A stretch of 58,081 nt of DNA. Origin: Thiohalocapsa halophila. GTDB lineage: Bacteria > Pseudomonadota > Gammaproteobacteria > Chromatiales > Chromatiaceae. The stretch is taken from NCBI RefSeq assembly GCF_016583825.1, contig NZ_NRRV01000032.1, positions 1 to 58,081 on the forward strand, read 5' to 3'. How positions within the stretch are numbered: the first letter of the stretch is position 1; the number at the start of each line of letters is the position of its first letter. Shown piece by piece: positions 25,565-35,035 of this stretch. Below the pieces are notes generated by a model that did no database searches, had not been told where the DNA came from, and was given only the letters and a program-made list of their open reading frames with translations. The translations under genes and the position numbers were made by a program.

Positions 25565-26587
25565 ATGCGACTCGACCCCACTCAGCTCGCGGCGGCCCTG
25601 AACGGTCCGCCGGCGCCGGTCTATCTGCTCTTCGGCGACGAGCCCCTGCAGCTGGGCGAGGCCGCCGATGCGGTGCGCGCCGCGGCCCGCGCCCATGGCT
25701 TCGGCGAGCGTACCTGCCTGGACGCGGACGCCAACGCGGATTGGTCGGCGCTGGACCATGCCGCCGCGTCGCTGTCGCTGTTCGCCGACCGGCGGCTGGT
25801 GGAGGTCAGACTCGCCGGCGAAGGCGTCGGCAACGAGGGCGCCAAGGCCCTTCGGCGCTACTGCGACCGGGGCGCCGACGACGTCCTGCTGCTCATCATC
25901 GCCCCGCGGCTGGACTGGAAGACCCTGTCCTCCAAGTGGGCGCAGGCGCTGGATGCTGCCGGCGTCATCGTGCAGGTGCGCCAGCCCCAGGGCCGCAGGC
26001 TCCAGGATTGGCTGCGCGGCCGGCTCACCCGGGCGGGCTTTCAGCCCAGCGACGAGGCCCTGGCGCTGCTCGCCGAGCGCGTCGAGGGCAATCTCCTGGC
26101 CGCTGCGCAGGAGATCGAGAAGCTCGGTCTGCTGCGCGAGCCGGGGCCGCTCAGCGCCGAGGCGCTGCTGGCCAGCGTCTACGACAGCGCCCGCTATGAT
26201 CTCTTCGATCTCACCAACGCCGCCGTGGCCGGCGACCGCGCCCGGGTGCACAGGGTGCTGCATGGCCTGCAAGCCGAAGACATGGCGCCGCCCCTGGTGC
26301 TGTGGGTGCTCGCCCGGGAGCTGCGCAAGCTCGCGGCGCTCGGCTACGCGCTCGCCAACCGCGGCGACACCGGCGCCGTACTGCGCGAGTACAAGGTGCC
26401 GGACTCCCGACGCAGCGCCACCCTAGCCACTGCCCGCCGACTCTCGCTGACCACCCTCTGGGAGCTGTTGGCCCGTTGCGCCGACGCCGACCTGGCCATC
26501 AAGGGCCGCAGCAGCGCCGACCCTTGGGCGGTTTTCGTGGAGATCGCCGACGGTCTCGCCGACGCTGCGTCCCGGCCCCGGTCATGA
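25565..26587 (+). CDS. holA: DNA polymerase III subunit delta
   Basis: A 340-aa clamp-loader subunit that opens the beta sliding clamp. The typical opening PVYLLFGDEPLQLGEAADAV is present, followed by a degenerate AAA+ fold (LLLIIAPRLDWKTLSSKWAQ; ERVEGNLLAAAQEIEKL) and the C-terminal collar helices (DLAIKGRSSADPWAVFVEIA). It starts 42 bp after lptE, in the conserved leuS-lptE-holA order. Confidence 0.96.
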   Translation: MRLDPTQLAAALNGPPAPVYLLFGDEPLQLGEAADAVRAAARAHGFGERTCLDADANADWSALDHAAASLSLFADRRLVEVRLAGEGVGNEGAKALRRYCDRGADDVLLLIIAPRLDWKTLSSKWAQALDAAGVIVQVRQPQGRRLQDWLRGRLTRAGFQPSDEALALLAERVEGNLLAAAQEIEKLGLLREPGPLSAEALLASVYDSARYDLFDLTNAAVAGDRARVHRVLHGLQAEDMAPPLVLWVLARELRKLAALGYALANRGDTGAVLREYKVPDSRRSATLATARRLSLTTLWELLARCADADLAIKGRSSADPWAVFVEIADGLADAASRPRS

Positions 26588-26678
26588 AGCCGCTCGCGCA
26601 GCCCCGCGACGCCGCAGCGGGGCTACGCAAGCCGGCCCCTCACCCAAACCGAAGACGATCCGAACACCCCGCAATAGC

Positions 26679-26775
26679 GTGACGGTATACTGAATAATCG
26701 ACAGCCCAGATCGCTAAGTTAAATATACCGTCCCCTTATCGCAGGGATAACAATATGGTGACGGTATACTTAATT
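26679..26775. repeat. Three GGGACGGTATA-family repeats upstream of proA
   Basis: Copies lie at 26679-26698 (plus, GTGACGGTATACTGAATAAT), 26719-26735 (minus, TTAAATATACCGTCCCC) and 26757-26775 (plus, GGTGACGGTATACTTAATT). The first two face each other. They lie in the 412-bp space between holA and proA, which otherwise has no gene. Confidence 0.8.
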
Positions 26776-26999
26776 GGTGCGCCGCTGCTCTCGGTGGCGC
26801 CTGACGCCCGATGGCGGACCTCTTGTGAGCGTTGGCCTTTCCTAAGGGCCTCGACGCTGATCGCCGCTCAATGCGTCGTTGCGCCGTCGTGCGGTTTTTT
26901 TGCCTTGTCTCGTCAGTGGACTTGCCCAGACTTCCGCCCAACGCGGACCTCGTGGAACAATGCGCGCGTCGAAGCAATGCGCTGAAAGAGATTCCGACC

Positions 27000-28274
27000 A
27001 TGCCCGAGACCCAGATCACCGACGTCGCCGCCTATATGGCGGAGGTGGGCGAGCGCGCCCGCGCCGCTGCCCGCGCCATGGCGCGCGCTGAGACCGCCGC
27101 CAAGGACGCGGCGCTCACCGCCGTGGCCGCGGAGCTGGATGCCGCCCGTGACGCCCTGGGCCAGGCCAATGCCGCCGACCTGGAGGCGGGCGCGGCCAAG
27201 GGGCTGGACGCGGCGCTGCTGGACCGCCTGGAGCTGACGCCCGGGCGCATCGACGCGATGATCGAGGGCCTGCACCAAATCGCTGGCCTGCCGGACCTGG
27301 TGGGCGCCATCTCCGAGCTCAACTACCGGCCGTCGGGCATCCAGGTGGGGCGGATGCGGGTGCCGCTGGGGGTCGTGGGTATCGTCTACGAGTCCCGGCC
27401 CAATGTGACCGCCGATGCCGCCGCCCTGTGCCTGAAGTCCGGCAATGCGGCGGTGCTGCGCGGGGGCTCCGAGGCCTTCCACTCCAACCGCGCCATCGCC
27501 GAGTGCATCCAGCGCGGCCTCGCCGCTGCCGGGCTGCCCGAGGACGCCGTGCAGGTGGTGGCCACGACGGACCGCGCCGCCGTCGGCGCCATGATCTCGA
27601 GCCCGGAGCACATCGACGTCATCATCCCCCGCGGCGGCAAGGGGCTCATCGAGCGCATCAGCCGCGATGCCCGGGTGCCCGTCATCAAGCACCTGGACGG
27701 GATCTGCCATGTCTATGTGGACGATCGGGCGGACCTGGACAAGGCGCTGGCGGTGGCCGTCAACGCCAAGACCCAGCGCTTTGGCACCTGCAATACGCTG
27801 GAGACGCTGCTGGTGGCGGCCCCCGTCGCCGGCGATTTCCTGCCGCGGGTGGGGGCTGAGCTGGCCGGCGCCGGCGTGGAGCTGCGCGGCTGCGAGCGCA
27901 CCCGCGCCGTGCTGGGGGATGCACGGCCCGCGAGTGACGAGGATTGGGACACGGAGTACCTGGGGCCCATTCTCGCCATTCGCGTCGTCGACGACCTGGA
28001 TGCGGCCATGGACCACATCGAGCGCCACGGCTCCCGGCACACCGACAGCATCATCACCGAGGACTACGGCCGAGCGCGGCGCTTCCTGCGCGAGGTGGAC
28101 TCCAGCTCCGTGATGGTGAATGCCTCCACGCGCTTCGCCGACGGCTTCGAGTATGGCCTGGGCGCCGAGATCGGCATCAGCACCGACAAATTCCATGCCC
28201 GCGGGCCAGTGGGGCTGGAGGGGCTGACGTCCCAGAAATTCATCGTGCTCGGAGACGGCCATGTGCGGCGTTGA
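27000..28274 (+). CDS. proA: Gamma-glutamyl phosphate reductase
   Basis: A 424-aa NADPH-dependent reductase of proline synthesis, making glutamate semialdehyde from gamma-glutamyl phosphate. Family blocks are seen: [52 protein letters not shown] with the catalytic cysteine, and the ending [23 protein letters not shown] 27000 is preceded by AAAGAG and gives the usual N-terminal length; the frame is open upstream without protein character. proB is not in the window. Confidence 0.97.
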   Translation: MPETQITDVAAYMAEVGERARAAARAMARAETAAKDAALTAVAAELDAARDALGQANAADLEAGAAKGLDAALLDRLELTPGRIDAMIEGLHQIAGLPDLVGAISELNYRPSGIQVGRMRVPLGVVGIVYESRPNVTADAAALCLKSGNAAVLRGGSEAFHSNRAIAECIQRGLAAAGLPEDAVQVVATTDRAAVGAMISSPEHIDVIIPRGGKGLIERISRDARVPVIKHLDGICHVYVDDRADLDKALAVAVNAKTQRFGTCNTLETLLVAAPVAGDFLPRVGAELAGAGVELRGCERTRAVLGDARPASDEDWDTEYLGPILAIRVVDDLDAAMDHIERHGSRHTDSIITEDYGRARRFLREVDSSSVMVNASTRFADGFEYGLGAEIGISTDKFHARGPVGLEGLTSQKFIVLGDGHVRR

Positions 28275-28658
28275 CGCGGCGGGCGCCGACAGTCCCGCCG
28301 CCATCCGCAGCCCTGCTTGCGCCGTTGCCCGATGCTGCCAACAGCGCCGGTTTTCTGCTATGGTCAAGTCATCAGCGCAACACTTGGGCAACCCACTGAG
28401 CGCACGCGCATCGTGCAGCTAGAGCTAGTCCGGACCCAACCCGATCTCCACGCTAGGCTCGCGCTCGTCGCGCAGTCGCAGGCGTCTCGGCAGCGCCCGG
28501 CCATGCAGCCGCGTTGGCCATCCGCCGGTGCCGCAGCGCTACACGCACGGGCCGGGGACCTCCACCTCCATCGGCGGCATGCCTGTTAGCGAGCGCACTC
28601 CAGCCGCCGCGCCGGCCCGCCTGTCGGTGCCCCCACCTGCGGCGGCAGCGGCCTCGCG
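28275..28658. other. Gene-free stretch
   Basis: No convincing coding sequence between proA and nadD; the one 90-codon frame is arginine/proline/alanine-rich and lacks a ribosome binding site. No repeat of the families above is present. Confidence 0.45.
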
Positions 28659-29369
28659 ATGATCGGCCTCTTCGGCGGCGCCTTCGACCCGATCCACTTC
28701 GGGCACCTACGCACCGCGCTGGAAGTCCAGGAAGCGCTCGGGCTGCGGGAGGTCCGGCTGCTCCCGCTCAACGTCGCCGTGCATCGCGAGCAGCCCGCCG
28801 CCGACGGCGCGCTGCGGCTTAGCATGCTTCAGGCGGCCGTCGCCCACACCCCGGGCTTGGTGGCCGACGACCGGGAGCTCAAGCGCCCGGGCGGCTCCTA
28901 CACCGTCGACACCCTGACCCAGCTCCGCGCGGAGCTGGGCCCGGACCTACCGCTGTGTCTGCTGGTGGGCGGTGACGCCTTCAACGCCTTCTTCGAGTGG
29001 CACCGCCCGCGGGACATCCTGGGGCTCGCGCACCTGGCCGTCATGCGCCGGCCGGGGAGCCTGCTGCCGCGCGACGCCGCGCTGCGCGAGGAGCTGGAGC
29101 GCCGCCGCACCCAGGTCGCGGCGGATTTGCAAGCCGCGCCCGCTGGGCGCATCTGGCTGCAATCGGTGACGCAGTTGGACATCTCCTCCACCCGCATCCG
29201 CCGCGCCATCGCCGGCGGCCGCAGCGCGCGCTTCCTGCTGCCGGATCCGGTGTTGGACATGGCACTCGCCGCCGGCTGTTATGCGGCTCCATCGGCCAAG
29301 ACCACAGCGCCCGACAGCGCCGACACCGAATCCAATTCTTCAGCCCAGAGGGGACATGATGCAGCTTGA
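28659..29369 (+). CDS. nadD: Nicotinate-nucleotide adenylyltransferase
   Basis: A 236-aa enzyme that makes deamido-NAD from nicotinate mononucleotide and ATP. The nucleotidyltransferase signature GLFGGAFDPIHFGHLRTAL is at the N-terminus, with VGGDAFNAFFEWHRPRDIL and the C-terminal ISSTRIRRAI motif. The last 25 residues (APSAKTTAPDSADTESNSSA) are a low-complexity tail. The 3' end overlaps rsfS by 14 bp, so the two are coupled. Confidence 0.96.
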   Translation: MIGLFGGAFDPIHFGHLRTALEVQEALGLREVRLLPLNVAVHREQPAADGALRLSMLQAAVAHTPGLVADDRELKRPGGSYTVDTLTQLRAELGPDLPLCLLVGGDAFNAFFEWHRPRDILGLAHLAVMRRPGSLLPRDAALREELERRRTQVAADLQAAPAGRIWLQSVTQLDISSTRIRRAIAGGRSARFLLPDPVLDMALAAGCYAAPSAKTTAPDSADTESNSSAQRGHDAA

Positions 29370-29733
29370 GCAACTGAAAGACCTGGTCGCCGAGACCCTG
29401 GACGACATGAAGGCCCGCGACATCGCCGTGATGGATGTGCGCGGCAAGACCACGGTGACGGATTACATGATCGTCGCCTCCGGCACCTCCGACCGCCATG
29501 TGAAGGCCATCGCCGAGACCGTGGCCTATCGGGCCAAAGAGGCCGGCGAGCAGCCGTTGGGGGCCGAGGGCGTGGAGGCCGGAGAGTGGGCCCTGGTGGA
29601 CCTGAACGGTGTCGTCCTGCATGTGATGTTGCCCAAGGTGCGCGATTTCTACAATCTAGAGCGGCTCTGGTCCGCACCGGCCCTGGTCTCCGAGAGCCTG
29701 CCGCGGCAGAGTGCGGCGGCCGGGCGCCTCTGA
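29356..29733 (+). CDS. rsfS: Ribosome silencing factor
   Basis: A 125-aa protein of the RsfS/Iojap family that binds uL14 and blocks subunit joining when nutrients are low. Conserved segments are KARDIAVMDVRGKTTVTDYM, IVASGTSDRHVKAIAETV, EWALVDLNGVVLHVMLP and RDFYNLERLW. Tandem ATGs (29356, 29359) follow AGAGGGGAC. It overlaps the end of nadD. The rlmH gene that usually follows rsfS is absent here. Confidence 0.96.
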   Translation: MMQLEQLKDLVAETLDDMKARDIAVMDVRGKTTVTDYMIVASGTSDRHVKAIAETVAYRAKEAGEQPLGAEGVEAGEWALVDLNGVVLHVMLPKVRDFYNLERLWSAPALVSESLPRQSAAAGRL

Positions 29734-29778
29734 GCCGGTCCGCGTCGCGCGCAGCCGCCGGGGCCCGCAGGCGACGTT

Positions 29779-30816
29779 ATGGACAGATTCGATCGCATCT
29801 TCGAGCTGAACCGTATCCTCCAGGGGGCGCGGCGGCCGGTGCCCCGCAAGCGCCTGGAGGCGGAGCTGGAGTGCTCCCGGGCGACGGTGAAGCGCATCAT
29901 CGAGGACATGCGCCTGTACCTGAACGCGCCCATCGTCTACGACCGCGACTACAACGGCTATTGCTACGATCAGGCCGAGGGCGGCATGTACGAGCTGCCG
30001 GGACTGTGGTTCAACGCCTCGGAGCTGCATGCGCTGCTGACGGTGCAGCAGCTCCTCGCCGATGTGCAGCCGGGCCTGCTGGAGCCCATGCTGAAGCCCC
30101 TGCAGCAGCGCATCGACGGGCTGTTGGAGCTCCAGCATGCCGGCTCCGAGGGGCTGCAGGGGCGCATCCGCATGCTGCAGATGGCCGCGCGCTACAACGC
30201 CGAGCAGGGCGGGGCCATTTTCCAAACCGTCGCCGGCGCCCTGGCCCAGCGCCGGCGCCTGCGCATCCGCTACTTCAGCCGCTGGCGGGAGTCGCGCGCC
30301 GAGCGGGACGTTTCCCCTCAGCGCCTGGTGCACTACCGGGACAACTGGTACCTGGACGGCTGGTGCCACCTGCGCGAGGGGCTGCGCACCTTCGCCGTCG
30401 ACGCCATCGAGGGCGCCGAGACCCTGGAGACGCCCGCCACGGACGTGGATGCGGCGGCGCTGGACAGCCACTTTGCCAGCTCCTACGGCATCTTCGCCGG
30501 CACCCCGGAGCACGAGGCGGTGCTGCGCTTCAGTGCCACCCGCGCCCGCTATGTGGCCAACGAGCGCTGGCACCGCGACCAGCAGGGGCGCGTGCTCGAC
30601 GACGGCCGCTACGAGCTGCGGGTGCCCTACAGCAATCCGGCGGAGCTCATCATGGACATCCTGAAGTTCGGCCCGGAGGTGGAAGTGGTCGCGCCGCTGG
30701 CCCTGCGGGAGGCCGTCGCCGAGCGCCTGCGCGAGGCGCTTGGGCTCTATGCCGACGCCGCCGCGTCAGCGCCGCCTGCCGCGCTGGCCGTGAAGCTCAC
30801 CGACCATGCCGTCTGA
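29779..30816 (+). CDS. WYL-domain transcriptional regulator
   Basis: A 345-aa YafY-type regulator. The N-terminal winged HTH is FDRIFELNRILQGARRPVPR then KRLEAELECSRATVKRIIED. The WYL domain (about residues 145-225) has RRLRIRYFSRWRESRAERDV and RLVHYRDNWYLDGWCHLREG. A C-terminal WCX-like domain follows. WYL proteins sense nucleic acid ligands and often control DNA damage or defence genes, but the target here is unknown. Its stop overlaps the folA start by 11 bp, which would couple expression of the two. Confidence 0.92.
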   Translation: MDRFDRIFELNRILQGARRPVPRKRLEAELECSRATVKRIIEDMRLYLNAPIVYDRDYNGYCYDQAEGGMYELPGLWFNASELHALLTVQQLLADVQPGLLEPMLKPLQQRIDGLLELQHAGSEGLQGRIRMLQMAARYNAEQGGAIFQTVAGALAQRRRLRIRYFSRWRESRAERDVSPQRLVHYRDNWYLDGWCHLREGLRTFAVDAIEGAETLETPATDVDAAALDSHFASSYGIFAGTPEHEAVLRFSATRARYVANERWHRDQQGRVLDDGRYELRVPYSNPAELIMDILKFGPEVEVVAPLALREAVAERLREALGLYADAAASAPPAALAVKLTDHAV

Positions 30817-31357
30817 GCCCCGTCCCGGGGGTCTGCCGGCTCAGGCTCAGGGAGCTGCCGCGCGGCGCATCACCTTGGTTGCCGCCGTCGCCCGCAACGG
30901 CGTCATCGGCCACGGCAATCGCCTGCCCTGGCACCTGCCCGCGGATCTGGCGCACTTCAAGCGCCTGACACTCGACAAGCCCATCGTCATGGGCCGGCGC
31001 ACCTGGGAGTCTCTGCCCGGTCTGCTGCCGCGGCGCCGGCATATCGTCATCTCCGCGGACCCGCGCTATCGCGCCCAGGGCTGTGAGGTCGTCGCCTCGC
31101 CGGCCGCGGCGCTCGCCGCCGCCGGGGAGGTGCCCGAGGTCATGGTGGTGGGCGGTGCTACGGTCTACGCAGCGCTGCTGCCGCAGGCCACGCATATGGC
31201 GCTGACACTGGTGCATGCAGACAGCACCGGGGACGTGCACTTTCCCGCTTGGTCGCCGTCGGCCTGGCGGGAGATCGGCCGGGAGCACCGTCCCGCCGAT
31301 GCGCGCAATGCTCATGCGCTGGACTTCGTCGTGCTGGAGCGCCGAGCTGCCGATTGA
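30806..31357 (+). CDS. folA: Dihydrofolate reductase
   Basis: A 183-aa reductase that makes tetrahydrofolate. Active-site blocks are ITLVAAVARNGVIGHGNRLP then WHLPADLAHFKRLTLDKPIV, with MGRRTWESL for NADPH and VMVVGGATVYAALLP near the end. The first 20 residues (MPSEPRPGGLPAQAQGAAAR) are an extra lead compared with the usual 160-aa enzyme; the true start may be later. It overlaps the WYL regulator gene. Confidence 0.96.
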   Translation: MPSEPRPGGLPAQAQGAAARRITLVAAVARNGVIGHGNRLPWHLPADLAHFKRLTLDKPIVMGRRTWESLPGLLPRRRHIVISADPRYRAQGCEVVASPAAALAAAGEVPEVMVVGGATVYAALLPQATHMALTLVHADSTGDVHFPAWSPSAWREIGREHRPADARNAHALDFVVLERRAAD

Positions 31358-31413
31358 GCGCCGGGCTCCAGGCCGGGCACGCCCGCGGGTTGCGGCGCTG
31401 CGATGCGGGCGCC

Positions 31414-32382
31414 TCAGCAGTTGCGGCAGATCTCGTGGGCGAAGGCCTCCAGCTTGCGGGTGTCGCCGGCGAAGAGCCGGATGCCCTCGGCGAGCTTCTC
31501 GGTGGCCATGGCGTCTTCATTCAGGCCCCAGCGGAAGGCCCGCTCGTCGAAGTGCTGCTCGGGGATGTCCATAGCTGCGGCAGCGTCCGGGTCGAGCTTG
31601 CGCGGTACGTCACCGTCGGACTCAGCCAGCTCCGCCAGCAGCTTGGGCGCGATGGTCAAGTAGTCGCAGCCGGCGAGCTCCAGGATTTCGTCCACGTTGC
31701 GGAAGCTCGCGCCCATGACGATGGTGCCGTAGCCGTGGCGCTTGTAGTAGTTGAAGATCTCGGTGACGGACTTGACGCCCGGGTCCTCGTCCGCCGGGTA
31801 GCCGGAGACGTTCTCGGCGTTCTTGTACCAGTCCAGGATACGTCCGACGAAGGGCGAGATCAGGGTCACGCCGGCATCGGCGCAGGCCAGCGCCTGCGGA
31901 AAGCTGAACAACAGCGTCAGGTTGCAGTGGATGCCGCGGTTCTGGAGCTGCTCGGCGGCGCGGATGCCCTCCCAGGTGGAGGCGATCTTGAACAGTACCC
32001 GCTCGCGCGGGTCCACGCCGATGTCTTGGTAAAGCTCGATGAGCCCTTCGCAGCGGGCGATGGTGCCTTCGGTGTCGAAGGAGAGTCGGGCATCGATCTC
32101 GGTGGAGACCCGGCCGGGCACGATCTTCAGGATCTCGGCGCCGAAGTTCACTGCCAGCTTGTCCATGGTCCAGCGCGCCTGCTCCAGGGTGCTGCCGCCG
32201 CGCTCCTGCCCGAACGCGACCGCGTCCTCCACCAGATGCCGGTACTGGGGCAGCTGCGCCGCCTTGTAGAGGAGCGACGGATTGGTGGTGGCATCCTGGG
32301 GCTTGTATTCGGCGATGCTGTCGAAGTCGCCGGTGTCGGCCACCACGGTGGTCATGGTCTTGAGTTGGTCGAGCTTGCTCAT
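31414..32382 (-). CDS. tal: Transaldolase (type 1)
   Basis: A 322-aa pentose phosphate pathway enzyme that transfers dihydroxyacetone units between sugar phosphates. The Schiff-base lysine is K132 in [12 protein letters not shown], and the N-terminal [13 protein letters not shown] and the GRILDWYKN segments are as in TalB. It is convergent with folA (56 bp apart) and divergent from the CHAD gene. Confidence 0.97.
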   Translation of the reverse strand: MSKLDQLKTMTTVVADTGDFDSIAEYKPQDATTNPSLLYKAAQLPQYRHLVEDAVAFGQERGGSTLEQARWTMDKLAVNFGAEILKIVPGRVSTEIDARLSFDTEGTIARCEGLIELYQDIGVDPRERVLFKIASTWEGIRAAEQLQNRGIHCNLTLLFSFPQALACADAGVTLISPFVGRILDWYKNAENVSGYPADEDPGVKSVTEIFNYYKRHGYGTIVMGASFRNVDEILELAGCDYLTIAPKLLAELAESDGDVPRKLDPDAAAAMDIPEQHFDERAFRWGLNEDAMATEKLAEGIRLFAGDTRKLEAFAHEICRNC

Positions 32383-32687
32383 AACGGGCTCCGCAGGGGG
32401 TTCCGCGCTGTCTGTCGGACAGGCGCTCGCGCCGAAACGGGATTGTCCGGGCGCCGTCCAAGCTTTGATAGTTCGGGATATCCCGTAGCTCCGCTTTCGC
32501 GGCTTAGGCTGGCGTCACAAAGACTTCCGCGAATTGTCACCAATCTGTAATATCCTGGCGCTGTGGTGCGCGTCGGCCGGCAGCGCTCGGCACGTACCGC
32601 CGCCTGCCGTCCTTCGCGGTCCGCCGCAGGTCGCATGCAATCCCGCTGAGCCCGACCCGATAACGCCCACTCGATGAGCCGCACGCG
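32383..32687. other. Divergent intergenic region
   Basis: This spacer separates transaldolase (minus) from the CHAD gene (plus). It contains a perfect 12-bp palindrome CGGGATATCCCG (32474-32485) next to TAGCTCCGCTTTCGCGG. No clear sigma70 promoter pair could be chosen. Confidence 0.4.
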
Positions 32688-34292
32688 ATGAATCTCTTGG
32701 CCATGGACTACTTGCTGCCCGGCGCAGCCGGCGCGGCGCAGGACACGGACGCGGCCGCCGCCGCCATCCGCGCCCACCTGCGCTGCGAGCCGGAGCCCCC
32801 TGTCAGGCTGCGCCGGCGCTTCTTCGACAGCTTCGAGTGGAGCCTGTACCGGGCAGGGGCAGCGCTGGAAGAGGTCGTCACCGACCAGCACCGGGAGCTG
32901 CTCTGGCAGGACCTCAGCAACTACGGGGCCATCCTGGCGCGCCAGGCGACGGCAGCGGAGCCCGGCCTGATCGACGACCTGCCACCGGGACCCGTGCAAG
33001 AGCGTGTGGCACCGCTGCTCGGCGTGCGCCGGCTGCTACCCATGGCGGTGCTGAGCGGCAGCCGGCAAACGCTGCGCGTGCTGAACGACGATGACAAGAC
33101 TGTCGCGCGCATTTGGCTGGAGGAGATGCGGGTCGAGGCCGACGGCGGCCGCAGTTCCGTGCCCCTGCCGGCGCGCCTGCGCCTCGCCGGCGTGCGCGGC
33201 TACACCCACGAGACCGAGACGGCCGCCCACCGCCTCAAAACCGTGTTGGGCCTGGAGCCCGCCCATGCGCCCTTGTACCTGGAGGCGTTCGCTGCCGCCG
33301 GGCGCCGGCCCGGCGGCTATTCGTCCAAGCTCGACTACCGGCTCGACCCCGCGCAGCCCGCCGAAGCGGCCACCCGCACCATCCTGCTGGACCTGCTGAG
33401 CACGCTCGAGGCGAATATCGACGGCACCCGCCGCAATCTGGACCCGGAGTTCCTGCACGACCTGCGCGTCGCCACCCGGCGCACGCGCTCGGCCCTGAGC
33501 CAGATCAAGGGCGTCCTGCCCCAGGCTGTCGTGGATGATTTCAAGGCACGCTTCGCCTGGCTGCAGCAGGTCACGGGGCCGGTGCGGGATCTGGATGTCT
33601 ATCTGCTGGACTTCCCGCAGCTGAAGGCCGAGCTGCCGCCGAGCCTGCGCGACGACCTGGATCCGCTGCGGGACTGGCTCGCCGCCCACTATGACGCCGA
33701 GCAGCAGGCCCTTGCCCGGGCGCTGGAGGGTGAGCGCTTCAAGACCCTGCTGCGGGACTGGCGGGCCTTCCTGGAGGCGCCCGAGCGCAACGGCGCCACG
33801 GACGCGCAGACCCCCATCAAGGCCGTCGCCGACAAGCGCATCAGGCGCATGGTCAAGCGGGTGCGCGAGGAAGGCCGCGCCATCACCGACGCCTCGCCGC
33901 CGGAGGACCTCCATGAGCTGCGCAAGAGCTGCAAGAAGCTCAGGTACTTGATGGAGTTCTTCCAGAGCCTGTACCCCGCCGACGACATCAAGGGGCTCAT
34001 CAAGCAGACCAAGGTGCTGCTGGACAACCTGGGCCGCTTCCAGGACCTCGCCGTGCAGGCCGAGCACCTGCGCGAGACAGCGGCAGCCATGCAGCGGGAG
34101 GGCGCAGCGCCGCTGGATACCCTACTCGCCATGGGCGCCCTCGTCAGCCGGATGCTGGAGGGTCAGCAGCGCGCGCGCCGGGAGTTCGCGCGCATCTTCG
34201 CGGGCTTCGACAGCGCCGATAACATCGCCGGGTTCGAGCGCCTGCTCGCCGCCAAGAAAAGGCGCGCGGCACCAGCGGAGGCGGGCGCGTGA
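32688..34292 (+). CDS. CHAD-domain protein, probable polyphosphate-binding
   Basis: A 534-aa protein. The N-terminal 200 residues look CYTH-like (RRRFFDSFEWSLYRAGAALE), and a helical CHAD domain covers about residues 225-520, with the basic helices FLHDLRVATRRTRSAL and DLHELRKSCKKLRYLMEFF. CHAD domains bind polyphosphate and target proteins to polyphosphate granules. I see no complete EXEXK metal motif in the CYTH part, so it may lack triphosphatase activity. The stop overlaps the GTG start of a ParA-type gene (GTGA), so the two are co-translated. Confidence 0.88.
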   Translation: MNLLAMDYLLPGAAGAAQDTDAAAAAIRAHLRCEPEPPVRLRRRFFDSFEWSLYRAGAALEEVVTDQHRELLWQDLSNYGAILARQATAAEPGLIDDLPPGPVQERVAPLLGVRRLLPMAVLSGSRQTLRVLNDDDKTVARIWLEEMRVEADGGRSSVPLPARLRLAGVRGYTHETETAAHRLKTVLGLEPAHAPLYLEAFAAAGRRPGGYSSKLDYRLDPAQPAEAATRTILLDLLSTLEANIDGTRRNLDPEFLHDLRVATRRTRSALSQIKGVLPQAVVDDFKARFAWLQQVTGPVRDLDVYLLDFPQLKAELPPSLRDDLDPLRDWLAAHYDAEQQALARALEGERFKTLLRDWRAFLEAPERNGATDAQTPIKAVADKRIRRMVKRVREEGRAITDASPPEDLHELRKSCKKLRYLMEFFQSLYPADDIKGLIKQTKVLLDNLGRFQDLAVQAEHLRETAAAMQREGAAPLDTLLAMGALVSRMLEGQQRARREFARIFAGFDSADNIAGFERLLAAKKRRAAPAEAGA

Positions 34293-35035
34293 ACATCATC
34301 GGGGTCTACAGCATTAAGGGCGGCGTCGGCAAGACCGCCACCACCGTCAACCTCGCCTACCTCGCCGCCGAGGCCGGTCACCGCACCCTGGTCTGGGACC
34401 TGGACCCCCAGGGCGCGGCGAGCTATTTCTTCCGCATCAAGCCCAGGGTCAAGGGCGGCGGCCGTGGCCTGCTGCGCGGCAAGCGCAGCCCCGACGACGC
34501 CATCAAGGGCACCGACTTCGAGGGCCTCGACCTGCTGCCGGCGGACTTCTCCTACCGCAACATGGACATCCTGCTGGAGGGCGCCAAGAAGAAGCCCGGG
34601 GAGCAACTGCGGCGTCTGCTGAAGCCCTTCGTGAAGGAATACGACCTGGTCCTCTTCGACTGCCCGCCCAGCATCTCGTTGATGTCCGAGAACATCTTCC
34701 GCGCCGCCGATGCGCTGCTGGTGCCGCTGATCCCGAGCACCCTGTCCGCCCGCACCTTGGCGCAGCTGCTGGACTTCCTGAAGACCGAAGACGGCTTCGG
34801 TGCGCTGCGGGTGCTGCCCTTCTTCTCCATGGTGGACGCCGAGCGCGCCTTGCACACCGAGACCATCGAGCGCCTCAGCGCCGAGCATCCGGAGATCCTG
34901 CCGGCCGTCATTCCGCTGGCACCGGAGGTGGAGCGTATGGGCCTGCACCGCATGCCGCTGCCGGCCTATGCCCCGTCCAATGCTGCCGCCGGTGCCTATC
35001 GCGCTCTGTGGGACGAGCTCGCCACGGCGCTTTGA
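34289..35035 (+). CDS. ParA-type partition ATPase
   Basis: A 248-aa MinD/ParA ATPase. The deviant Walker A is KGGVGKT (residues 10-16) with the signature lysine K10; switch regions are WDLDPQGAAS and LVLFDCPPSISLMSEN. There is no N-terminal HTH and no ParB gene, so it is an orphan of the cargo-positioning kind. Being translationally coupled to a CHAD protein, it may help position polyphosphate granules; that role is inference from context. Confidence 0.88.
   Translation: MNIIGVYSIKGGVGKTATTVNLAYLAAEAGHRTLVWDLDPQGAASYFFRIKPRVKGGGRGLLRGKRSPDDAIKGTDFEGLDLLPADFSYRNMDILLEGAKKKPGEQLRRLLKPFVKEYDLVLFDCPPSISLMSENIFRAADALLVPLIPSTLSARTLAQLLDFLKTEDGFGALRVLPFFSMVDAERALHTETIERLSAEHPEILPAVIPLAPEVERMGLHRMPLPAYAPSNAAAGAYRALWDELATAL

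Noticed and set aside
28317..28589. A 90-codon frame between proA and nadD.
   Set aside because: Composition is Arg/Pro/Ala-rich with no ribosome binding site; it looks like non-coding GC-rich DNA.
34289..35035. ParA gene as evidence for a plasmid or chromosome partition locus.
   Set aside because: No parB, no parS-like repeats and no replication gene; the coupling to a CHAD gene points to another cargo.
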